Source: an uncultured Clostridia bacterium (GTDB taxonomy: Bacteria; Bacillota; Clostridia; Lachnospirales; Anaerotignaceae). From it: DNA of 5,913 nt. The notes beneath the pieces are model-generated. The model was not told the origin of the DNA. It made no database searches and saw only the letters and a list, made by a program, of their open reading frames with translations. The DNA lies in contig CATZIM010000124.1 in NCBI GenBank assembly GCA_958420075.1, forward strand, positions 1 through 5,913, in the 5' to 3' direction. The translations under genes were made by a program, and so were the position numbers. Numbering within the stretch: the stretch's first letter is position 1; each line of letters starts with the position of its first letter. Shown here one piece after another: positions 1-5,913 of this stretch.

Positions 1-150
1 ATTCACATCAGCGAAGGCAGCCCCCTCTGCTTCCGCCCCCTTTCCGTGCAGGTTTCGCCACAAATGCAGCTGATCTGGAAAAAATATCAGACATTTACAA
101 AGGCTTCGCAAAAATTTCTGGAAACCCTGCGGGCATCTATGTCCCTTTGA
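1..150 (+). CDS. LysR-type transcriptional regulator, C-terminal end only (partial)
   Basis: Frame 1 is open from the left edge to a TGA at 148-150, giving 49 residues; the start lies outside the window. The tail reads like the end of a LysR substrate-binding domain: a short strand segment with PLSVQV, then QLIWKKYQ (an aromatic 'W+K' segment before the last helix), then a final amphipathic helix with FLETLR. In LysR proteins this last helix commonly follows the pattern '...w.....ls.aa..Fl..l', which fits. The DNA-binding N-terminus cannot be seen, so the family call rests on the tail alone and is moderate. The gene ends nine bases before a strong terminator and converges on the DUF917 gene, so it is probably not part of that operon. 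Its target is unknown. Confidence 0.55.
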   Translation: MHISEGSPLCFRPLSVQVSPQMQLIWKKYQTFTKASQKFLETLRASMSL

Positions 151-158
151 CAACATAC

Positions 159-197
159 AAAAAAGGCCTTCTGATAGACAGAAAGCCTTTTTCTTTT
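159..197. terminator. Bidirectional rho-independent terminator
   Basis: The arms AAAAAGGC (160-167) and GCCTTTTT (185-192) pair perfectly. After one C/A mismatch (168/184) the stem continues with TTCTG (169-173) against CAGAA (179-183), around a five-base loop. Plus-strand transcripts end in T-rich sequence (188-197), and minus-strand transcripts end in a run of six U from the A-tract at 159-164. It lies between two convergent genes, the LysR-like tail (stop at 150) and the DUF917 gene (stop at 202), so it can serve both. Confidence 0.9.
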
Positions 198-201
198 CTA
201 A

Positions 202-1293
202 TTATTTTTTGAAAGGTTTATATTCCACATCCAGACCGAAATGTTTGGGGCCGAAGCATGCCAGACCTTCCGGTGTTGTCCAGATTTCAGGAGAAGGCAG
301 CGCCAGAACTGTCATTTTCTGACCAATGCCGAAATTGGGAGATGTAAGAGGATTGCCGTCTTCGCCAATCATGCAGATCAGATCAGGTGCAACCACATCT
401 ACTTCACCATTGCGGTAAGAAATGATATTTTCATTCTTCAGCCAGATTTTGTACTGTTCACCAGCATATTCCCCTTCGCCTGCCAGATGGATTTCACCGA
501 AGTTGAAGCCATCTCTTGTTTCCCAAGGGAAATCTGTGACTGCGCCTTTGAACAGGATTTTGCCTTCTTTTGCGTCAGCGATAGCTTCTGCCACATCTGC
601 GCCTTTTTCTTTTGCTTCTCTCAGAACCTGACCGATTTCCTGTGCGTAAGTGATCATATCAGGAATCAGGGATTCTTTGATGACTTTGCCCACGTTGGCA
701 TGGTCAGCAACACCAACCATGTTGTCGCTGGCAACAGCAATGGCTCTAACGATATCTTCCGCTCTCAGGTCATTCTGTACGTTCTGGATAACGATCTTTT
801 CGCCGAAACGAGTTGCTACGCCCATAGGATAAATGGGCACGCCTTTTACATAGTATGTAGAATGCTGCAGTTCGGGCACAGATCTGCCGGCAGGGTCAGC
901 ATCCAGCAGAGGCACGCCTTTTTCCAGTGCCGCATGAAGAGCTTCGGCTGTGTTTGCGCCACCCAGTTCTGTGGAACCTACGGCATAGATTTTTTTGCCC
1001 AATGCTTCTTCCAGTGCTTCCATTGCCAGAACAGAAGGCACCACTTCGGAAACTTCCAAATCTTTGAATTTGGGATTCAAACCAGTTGCGGAAGGTGCGC
1101 CGCAGCCATAAGGTGTTACCACATATTCATCATCGGGCAGTTCGTCCAGACTGATAAGCTGCAGCACTTCGTCATTGTCAAAATGCTTCTGCATCATTGC
1201 CAGACCTTCTTCCAGAGGGCCGCCACCGCCAGTGCCCAGTACAGCACAGCCGTACAAAATATCTATCATATCCTGTTTTTTCAATTCTCTCAT
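202..1293 (-). CDS. DUF917 / S-methyl-thiohydantoin desulfurase (S-Me-THD) family protein
   Basis: This is a 363-residue soluble protein with no signal peptide or membrane segment, and its length is typical of stand-alone DUF917 proteins. Family signatures are clear: an N-terminal glycine loop GTGGGGP (residues 20-26), PYGCGAP (61-67), ELGGAN (109-114), DADPAGRSVPE (131-141) and a beta-rich C-terminal domain from about 245 onward with APDLI (302-306) and LALPSPEIW (330-338). I recall that Pfam renamed this family (PF06032 plus a C-terminal partner) after an S-methyl-thiohydantoin desulfurase. Other members are fused to, or encoded beside, hydantoinase A/B subunits. The exact reaction here is therefore inferred: cytosolic processing of a hydantoin-like ring. 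The ATG at 1291-1293 is supported by an AAAGGA site nine bases upstream. The gene lies 21 bases after the permease and is followed by a terminator, so it is the last gene of a two-gene operon. The family call is strong; the substrate is unknown. Confidence 0.88.
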   Translation of the reverse strand: MRELKKQDMIDILYGCAVLGTGGGGPLEEGLAMMQKHFDNDEVLQLISLDELPDDEYVVTPYGCGAPSATGLNPKFKDLEVSEVVPSVLAMEALEEALGKKIYAVGSTELGGANTAEALHAALEKGVPLLDADPAGRSVPELQHSTYYVKGVPIYPMGVATRFGEKIVIQNVQNDLRAEDIVRAIAVASDNMVGVADHANVGKVIKESLIPDMITYAQEIGQVLREAKEKGADVAEAIADAKEGKILFKGAVTDFPWETRDGFNFGEIHLAGEGEYAGEQYKIWLKNENIISYRNGEVDVVAPDLICMIGEDGNPLTSPNFGIGQKMTVLALPSPEIWTTPEGLACFGPKHFGLDVEYKPFKK

Positions 1294-1302
1294 GTTACTA
1301 CA

Positions 1303-1308
1303 TCCTTT
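1303..1308 (-). promoter_or_regulatory. Ribosome binding site of the DUF917 gene
   Basis: Read on the minus strand this is AAAGGA, nine bases before the ATG at 1291-1293. It lies in the 21-base gap after the permease stop (1315-1317), which fixes the start and supports independent translation initiation within a shared transcript. Confidence 0.75.
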
Positions 1309-1314
1309 CTTTTT

Positions 1315-2616
1315 TTACTGTTCACAAATGCCGTCTCTTGAAGTGGAAGGCATGAATTTTTCTAAAATAAGATAAACGATTCCGCCGATGAGAATGCCGG
1401 AGAATTCAACTTTCACAAGGAAATATGCACAAAGTGCACCGATGAACCAGGAAATCACACCACACCAGTTCACGCCATCCACAGGTCTGAAATTCTCTTT
1501 TTTGCCTTTGCCTACAATCCAGTAATCGGCAATGATGACGCCGCCAATGGGACAAACCACATAAGAAAGCAGGCTCAGCACACCTTCAATATGGGACAGC
1601 ACACCAATGTTGCACAGAATGATGCCCAGAATACCAGCTATGAGAGTGGCTTCCCGTCTTTTATTATCTTTCAGCTTGAACGCCATAACGATGTTCAGTC
1701 CGCCGCTGTAAGCATTGGTGGAATTGGTTGTCCATGTGGAAATAATCATAGCCGCAATGCCGAAGAGAGGCAGTCCAACGTCAATCAATACCATGCTGAT
1801 GTCATATTCGCCGGAAATTTTTGTCAGCAGGATACCCATAATCAGTGTGATAACCCCCATGGGGAATACACCGTAGAATACAGATTTCACTGTATCTTTT
1901 CTGCTCTTCTGGAATCTGGTATAGTCCGCTGCGTTAATGGTTCCCACTGCTGTAAAGTTAAAGGACAATGCTACACCGCCCATAAAACTCATAGTCTGCA
2001 CAGTTTCTGTTTCCAGACCCTGTCTACCGTAAATCTTGAACGCCAGATACAAACCAAAAAGCATAATAATCATCAACAGTGGAATGGAAATCTTGTCCAG
2101 TTTTTCCAATGCTGACATACCGTAAACAGCAGTGAGCAGCATGATAAGGCCCCAAACGGTATTGGATACCACAACGGGAACGTAAATCCCCGTCATTGCC
2201 CGCAAACCATTGGTAAAGGCTTCCCCACAGACACCATTCTGGATACCAAACCAGCCAATCAAATTGACGGCAAAAATGATGCTGACAATAAATCTTGCAC
2301 CTTTTTTCCCGAAACCGGCTTCACATGCTGTGCAGGAAGGCACGCCAAGGTCACAGCCCATCATGCCTGTAACGACCATACCGATGACAACCACCAGATA
2401 GCCCAAAGAGCCGGAAATGATGGCAGGCCAGATAGGCATAGCCTCTGCCAGCATGGCACCCAGCAAAAATGCCGGTACGCAGACACAGATACCTGCCTGC
2501 ACAAATGCCAGAGAAATCCAGTCTTTTCGCTGTTCAGCGGGAATCACCTGCAATGCGGTGGTTTCTTTCTGATTTTCTTTTATTTTTTTGTCTTTTGTGA
2601 TTGTTTCTTTTTCCAT
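1315..2616 (-). CDS. NCS1 family permease, CodB-like (cytosine / purine / hydantoin-type transporter)
   Basis: From the ATG at 2614-2616 this is a 433-residue polytopic inner-membrane protein with about twelve hydrophobic segments, close to the size of CodB (about 420). Recognisable NCS1 landmarks, in order, are WFGIQN (residues 122-127), GMSALEKLDKIS (about 166-177), GTINAADYTRF (225-235), WTTN (295-298), PIGGVIIADYW (356-366) and VNW (382-384). All have close counterparts in E. coli CodB. The family couples uptake of nucleobases, allantoin or hydantoins to a cation gradient; the substrate cannot be read here. Pairing with a DUF917 gene 21 bases downstream points to a hydantoin-like or pyrimidine-like compound. 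The start is uncertain. The frame is open back to an ATG at 2730, but residues before 2616 are a basic, poorly conserved stretch that runs into the divergent promoter region. The chosen ATG has only a close AGAGGG site, and ATGs at 2664 and 2676 are alternatives without clear sites. Confidence 0.88.
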   Translation of the reverse strand: MEKETITKDKKIKENQKETTALQVIPAEQRKDWISLAFVQAGICVCVPAFLLGAMLAEAMPIWPAIISGSLGYLVVVIGMVVTGMMGCDLGVPSCTACEAGFGKKGARFIVSIIFAVNLIGWFGIQNGVCGEAFTNGLRAMTGIYVPVVVSNTVWGLIMLLTAVYGMSALEKLDKISIPLLMIIMLFGLYLAFKIYGRQGLETETVQTMSFMGGVALSFNFTAVGTINAADYTRFQKSRKDTVKSVFYGVFPMGVITLIMGILLTKISGEYDISMVLIDVGLPLFGIAAMIISTWTTNSTNAYSGGLNIVMAFKLKDNKRREATLIAGILGIILCNIGVLSHIEGVLSLLSYVVCPIGGVIIADYWIVGKGKKENFRPVDGVNWCGVISWFIGALCAYFLVKVEFSGILIGGIVYLILEKFMPSTSRDGICEQ

Positions 2617-2681
2617 AGCCCTCTTTTGTCTGATTCCTTTCTTTGTTTTTCTATATGTTATCATGTTCTCATTCATTTGAC

Positions 2682-2784
2682 TTTGTGCACGCAGGAAAAA
2701 ACGATACATATTCTTTATGCACATGCACAAAAAAGGTTGTTGTCCTTACTGTTTCATAGTATAATAACAGAAAATTTTTGTGCA
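2682..2784. promoter_or_regulatory. Candidate operator array: three TTTGTGCA octamers
   Basis: TTTGTGCA occurs at 2682-2689 (plus), 2724-2731 (minus, read as TGCACAAA) and 2777-2784 (plus). The centres are 42 and 53 bases apart, about 4 and 5 turns of B-DNA, so the sites would face the same side of the helix. The middle copy is extended by a tandem ATGCAC repeat (2717-2728). The right-hand copy lies between the regulator's promoter and its ribosome binding site, where binding could repress the regulator. The other two lie upstream of the permease gene. Binding by the adjacent PucR-type regulator is an inference. The same octamer also occurs at 1426-1433 and 2498-2505 inside the permease gene, which weakens the case. 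Confidence 0.4.
2737..2765 (+). promoter_or_regulatory. Sigma-70/SigA-type promoter of the PucR-family gene
   Basis: A perfect -10 hexamer TATAAT (2760-2765) lies 17 bases after a partial -35, TTGTTG (2737-2742). The predicted start near 2772 gives a leader of about 26 bases. No equally good promoter is visible on the minus strand for the permease operon, only weak matches such as CATAAA or TATAGA without a proper -35. That would fit an activator-dependent promoter. Confidence 0.65.
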
Positions 2785-2789
2785 AGGAG
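2784..2789 (+). promoter_or_regulatory. Ribosome binding site of the PucR-family gene
   Basis: AAGGAG lies eight bases before the ATG at 2798-2800. This selects that ATG over an in-frame GTG at 2780, which falls in front of the site and just after the predicted transcription start. Confidence 0.85.
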
Positions 2790-2797
2790 CATTTTTT

Positions 2798-4366
2798 ATG
2801 AGTATCACCATTCGAGATTGTCTGAACCTGCCCTCTTTCAGTTTCGGAAATGTTGTGGCAGGCAAAAACGGTCTGGACAAAATTGTATCCTCCGTTTCTG
2901 TCATGGAGTTTTTCTCCCTTTCCGACTTTGATGTATTCACACCAAATGAGCTTATCATTTCCGCTTTTTACGCCATCAAAGACGATGTGGAAAAGCAGTG
3001 TGAAGCCCTGAAAGAACTGGCGGACACCGGTGCCATTGCGTTGGTGCTGTTTTACGTGGGCGCCGTCATACCGGAAATTGATGAAAAAGTCATCAATCTG
3101 GCGGATAAGCTGGAACTGCCTCTCATTGAGCTGCGTTCCGAAAATTATTCTATCAAATACAGCGACATCATCACAGATGTGATGACTGCCATCATACAAG
3201 ACCAGAACGCCTCTCAGGACTTTATCGACACCACGAAAAAACGGCTGGAACAGCTGCCCTTTGAAGTCCGCACCATGGAAAACCTGCTGAACATCATTTC
3301 CAACCATTATAAATGCAATCTGCTGCTGACTGGCGCTTCACAGCTTTATTTCCAGTCACAGTACCGCCCCACCTATATCAGCGGCGATTCTGACTTTTTC
3401 TATGAACAATTTCATAATGCGCCTACCGGCTATTGGGAGAAAACGTTGATGGTACAGGACAAAACCGTACATATCTACAAAATGGACTTTTCCTACGCCT
3501 CCAACATCCGCATGACAATGTATGCTTCCTGTCACAACACGGTTTTGGACGAGAATATCCTGCATAATATGTGCACCTGTACTCTGTTCTTTTCTACCCT
3601 TTGGGGATACTCTCTGGATTTGTCATCGCCGGAAACACTGCTTTCTCTGATTTTCAAAACAGAAACCGGTGCCGCAAACCGATATCTCAGTGCGGCAGGC
3701 ATTCCCTTTTCCCGCATTGCCAACCTCATCATCGTTTCTCCCGGCGGCGGCGATATTCAGGAACTGAAGGCGCACCTGCTGGCATTTTTCTATGATTACA
3801 AGAAGTACTTTCTGGAAGATATCATCGATAACCAGATTGTCATTCTTTCGGCTTTTGACCTGACAAACAGCATGGATGCCGCGCTATTTGAGGAATTGTG
3901 GCGTTATACAGATAAATTCGATCCCAAAGCCACATTCTTTATGAACGAGGGCAGCAAAGACATTGCCGCTCTGAAAAGAACCTATATGGATTTCCGCAAA
4001 AGCCTGCCCGCATTATACAAAATCTTCCAAAACCGCAGAAACTGGGATACCCATGACATTATGCTTTCTCAGGAAATCATCGCACTGGCAGAAACGGAAA
4101 ACAAGCGTACCAAATATCTTTCCAATCTGGCAGAAATACTGAAGCAAGACAGCGATGACCTGCTGACCACACTAGGGGTCTATATGATTGACTGCGACAG
4201 CAAACTGAATCTCACAGCCCAGACCCTTTTCCTTCATCGCAATACCGTCACATACCGCCTGAATAAAGTCCGCCAGCTGACCAACACCAACTTCACACTG
4301 ATGCCTGCCGCCTACGACTTTTATATGGCTTTGGCATTATGGCGGTATCAGAAAATGGATGGCTGA
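2798..4366 (+). CDS. PucR-family transcriptional regulator
   Basis: The 522-residue protein is cytosolic and of usual PucR size. Residues about 8-125 match the PucR N-terminal ligand-sensing domain: DCLNLPSF near the start, an SVSVMEFF strand, FTPNELIIS, a GAIALVLF strand and LELPLIEL. The middle (about 150-400) has no recognisable motif but sits where the GGDEF-like or GAF-like linker of this family lies. The C-terminus (about 405-520) is the PucR helix-turn-helix domain: ALYKIF, LGVYMIDCDSKLNLTAQTL, then the recognition region LFLHRNTVTYRLNKV (477-491) and a closing DFYMALALWRY helix. Family members such as Bacillus PucR control purine, allantoin or other nitrogen-ring catabolism in response to small molecules. 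It is divergent from the permease/DUF917 operon, so that operon is the likely target, probably with autoregulation. The start is set by AAGGAG eight bases upstream. Confidence 0.92.
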   Translation: MSITIRDCLNLPSFSFGNVVAGKNGLDKIVSSVSVMEFFSLSDFDVFTPNELIISAFYAIKDDVEKQCEALKELADTGAIALVLFYVGAVIPEIDEKVINLADKLELPLIELRSENYSIKYSDIITDVMTAIIQDQNASQDFIDTTKKRLEQLPFEVRTMENLLNIISNHYKCNLLLTGASQLYFQSQYRPTYISGDSDFFYEQFHNAPTGYWEKTLMVQDKTVHIYKMDFSYASNIRMTMYASCHNTVLDENILHNMCTCTLFFSTLWGYSLDLSSPETLLSLIFKTETGAANRYLSAAGIPFSRIANLIIVSPGGGDIQELKAHLLAFFYDYKKYFLEDIIDNQIVILSAFDLTNSMDAALFEELWRYTDKFDPKATFFMNEGSKDIAALKRTYMDFRKSLPALYKIFQNRRNWDTHDIMLSQEIIALAETENKRTKYLSNLAEILKQDSDDLLTTLGVYMIDCDSKLNLTAQTLFLHRNTVTYRLNKVRQLTNTNFTLMPAAYDFYMALALWRYQKMDG

Positions 4367-4373
4367 TAAAAAG

Positions 4374-4418
4374 AAAACACCTCATACCTGAAACAAAAGG
4401 TATATGAGGTGTTTTTTC
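4374..4418. terminator. Bidirectional rho-independent terminator
   Basis: AAAACACCTCATA (4374-4386) pairs with TATGAGGTGTTTT (4403-4415), a 13-base perfect stem. It is extended by CC/GG (4387-4388 with 4399-4400) across a two-base bulge. Plus transcripts from the PucR-family gene (stop at 4366) end in six T (4412-4417). Minus transcripts from the amidase gene (stop at 4430) end in a U-rich tract from the A-rich left flank (4368-4377). The hairpin separates the two convergent genes. Confidence 0.92.
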
Positions 4419-4429
4419 TTTGAGAAATC

Positions 4430-5913
4430 TTAACGCAAAGGATATTTTACTGCTTCCTGGATGCCGTCTGCGATTGCCTGCGCCACCTGATCCTGATAAG
4501 CGGGATTAGAAATCTTCAGCGCATCCCCTGTATTGGTAATGAAAATCACTTCCACAATGGCTGACGGAACAGTGGTACGATTCAATATCAAAAGATCTGT
4601 CCGCAGTTTTACGCCACGGTTCGTATTGCCAGTACCGGAAATCATGCTTGCCTGCAAGATTTCTGCCAGCTGTTTACTGGTTAATCTGGAACTGCTGTCA
4701 TTGGCATGAACCTGATACAGCGTTTCTGTACCGTTGGCTGTTTCCGGGCCAGAGTTTATATGAATGGAAACCATCAGGTCTGCAATGTCATTGGCTGTTT
4801 GCGCTCTTGTGCTGTTTTCTGGATAAACATCGCTGTCTCTGGTCATATAAACCTTGATGCCGCTGCCCTGCAATTCCTGTTCAATCTTCTGAGCAATGGT
4901 CAGGGTCAGATTCTTTTCCTGCATACCATTTCCACTGGTACCCGGGTCTTTGCCCCCATGTCCCGCATCCAGCAGCAATACTTTGTCATAGACCTCTTTG
5001 GGATTTTTCACCCGGATGGCATAGCTGTTCCCTTCATCAGTCACTTCATATGCGCTGATGCGGTTCTGCTTGAAACGGAATGTGGTGCTGCCGCCCTTTG
5101 TGGACACTTCGATATTTTCCACCACCGTTCCTTTCACATCATATGTACCATAGCCGTAATCGCTTTCATAATCTCCCGGCAATGTCACGTCAAAATATCC
5201 ATCCAGATAATGATCTTCCATTTTCACGCTTCCTGTATCTATTTTATCTTTTTTGTCCAGATAAAGCACATTGGCGTTTTTGTCGTAACGCATGTTTTTC
5301 AATGTCGTCGGATAGATTTCCAGAATCAGATTCTGGTTTTCTTCCCGATAACTGTATTGCACCAAATCTTCTACAGAAAATACCATCTCTACCACATTTC
5401 CTTTGGATGTATCCACTTTTCCATCCAAAACATACTGGAGGTCAGCTGTATTAATTTTGTCACTCAAATTGGACTGGCAATTAGGGATGGTCACAATAAT
5501 CTTCTGAGGGTCAGCCGTCATGGCAACACTGGCTCCAAAAGAGCCTGTCCCACCGATGGTGATGATGTCTTTATTCTGGCTGTGAACAGCGGAAATCTTG
5601 TCCACCGTTGTTTTACCAAAAGAAATGGTGATATTTTTCTTGTCTGCACTCTGTTTTACTTCATAGTCCTTTTTCCCACTCAAATCAAATACGACACGGG
5701 TAAAGGAATCACCATTATTTTCATGGGTTGCCGTGCGAATCCCTGTGACGATATCACTGTTTGTTTTTGTGATTTCACCGGGAAGACTGCTTTTTGCGCC
5801 ATAAAAATCCAAAACAATCTTCTGGTCGTCCACGAAAGTCTTTTCATACCGTGCTATTGGCGCATCTGCCTGAATGGTAAATGTCTGGTCTGCATCTTTC
5901 GCAGATGGTGTCT
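4430..5913 (-). CDS. N-acetylmuramoyl-L-alanine amidase with AMIN domains (5' end outside window)
   Basis: The frame is open from the right edge to a TAA at 4430-4432, giving about 493 visible residues; the true start and an expected signal peptide lie beyond the window. The C-terminal third is a zinc-dependent Amidase_3 domain that cuts the bond between N-acetylmuramic acid and L-alanine in peptidoglycan. It begins at LLLDAGHGGKDPG; zinc ligands are His (codon 4958-4960), Glu in QEKNL (4916-4918) and His in VSIHINS (4760-4762), and the catalytic Glu lies in AIVEVIF (4550-4552). The N-terminal two thirds is beta-rich and holds AMIN-type wall-binding repeats with strand ends such as QKIVLDFYG, KNITISFG, QKIIVTIPN, NLILEIYP and YAIRVKNP, so probably two to three AMIN domains. 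It should act outside the membrane in wall turnover or daughter-cell separation. It converges on the regulator gene and shows no functional link to it. Confidence 0.92.
   Translation of the reverse strand, partial: TPSAKDADQTFTIQADAPIARYEKTFVDDQKIVLDFYGAKSSLPGEITKTNSDIVTGIRTATHENNGDSFTRVVFDLSGKKDYEVKQSADKKNITISFGKTTVDKISAVHSQNKDIITIGGTGSFGASVAMTADPQKIIVTIPNCQSNLSDKINTADLQYVLDGKVDTSKGNVVEMVFSVEDLVQYSYREENQNLILEIYPTTLKNMRYDKNANVLYLDKKDKIDTGSVKMEDHYLDGYFDVTLPGDYESDYGYGTYDVKGTVVENIEVSTKGGSTTFRFKQNRISAYEVTDEGNSYAIRVKNPKEVYDKVLLLDAGHGGKDPGTSGNGMQEKNLTLTIAQKIEQELQGSGIKVYMTRDSDVYPENSTRAQTANDIADLMVSIHINSGPETANGTETLYQVHANDSSSRLTSKQLAEILQASMISGTGNTNRGVKLRTDLLILNRTTVPSAIVEVIFITNTGDALKISNPAYQDQVAQAIADGIQEAVKYPLR

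Noticed and set aside
241..1341. A 366-codon plus-strand open frame lying antisense to nearly the whole DUF917 gene
   Set aside because: Its product is rich in Cys, His and Phe with no recognisable domain, and no ribosome binding site or promoter precedes it. The opposite strand encodes a clear family member with a good start site, so this is a shadow frame.
1426..1438. Palindrome TGCACAAAGTGCA inside the permease coding region, resembling the candidate operator
   Set aside because: It lies near the 3' end of the gene, far from any promoter, and encodes part of a membrane helix. It is probably chance.
1591..2115. A 174-codon plus-strand frame antisense to the permease gene
   Set aside because: The composition is rich in His, Gln, Asn and Cys, typical of the complement of membrane-protein codons. 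It has no domain and no initiation signals.
2617..2736. Possible minus-strand promoters for the permease operon (CATAAA, TATGTA or TATAGA as -10)
   Set aside because: None pairs with a recognisable -35 at 16-18 bases, so I could not choose one. The operon's start point stays unassigned.
2669..3307. A 212-codon minus-strand frame antisense to the 5' part of the PucR-family gene
   Set aside because: It overlaps the well-supported PucR N-terminal domain on the other strand, has low-complexity composition, and crosses the regulator's promoter.
5831..5833. GTG as the start codon of the amidase gene
   Set aside because: The frame stays open for another 26 codons to the window edge, and those residues continue AMIN-like sequence (for example FTIQADAP). 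The GTG is internal and the gene is cut by the window edge.

Overview
The window looks like ordinary chromosomal DNA from a Gram-positive, low-to-mid-GC anaerobe. My best inference is class Clostridia, possibly a Lachnospirales relative. The grounds are AAGGAG-type ribosome binding sites, a TATAAT promoter, U-tract hairpin terminators, and an AMIN plus Amidase_3 cell-wall amidase of the Firmicutes kind. The genus cannot be fixed from this sequence alone.

Layout: positions 1-150 hold the last 49 codons of a plus-strand gene, probably a LysR-type regulator. A strong two-way terminator (159-197) follows. Next comes a minus-strand pair with a 21-base gap: an NCS1/CodB-like nucleobase or hydantoin permease (1315-2616), then a DUF917 / S-methyl-thiohydantoin-desulfurase-family protein (202-1293). 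A PucR-family regulator (2798-4366) is transcribed divergently from them. The 181-base divergent spacer holds a good promoter for the regulator and three copies of the octamer TTTGTGCA about 4 and 5 helical turns apart, which are candidate operators. A second two-way terminator (4374-4418) separates the regulator from a convergent minus-strand gene for a zinc-dependent N-acetylmuramoyl-L-alanine amidase. That gene has its stop at 4430 and runs off the right edge.

The central three genes form a plausible unit. The PucR regulator probably senses a nitrogenous ring compound (purine, pyrimidine, hydantoin or similar) and controls its uptake by the permease and its conversion by the DUF917 protein. 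The usual partner enzymes (hydantoinase or N-carbamoyl hydrolase) are not in the window, so the substrate and end product are open. The LysR remnant and the amidase look like unrelated flanking genes, each insulated by a terminator. I found no mobile element, CRISPR array, RNA gene or defence system, and no gene-free stretch longer than about 180 bases.
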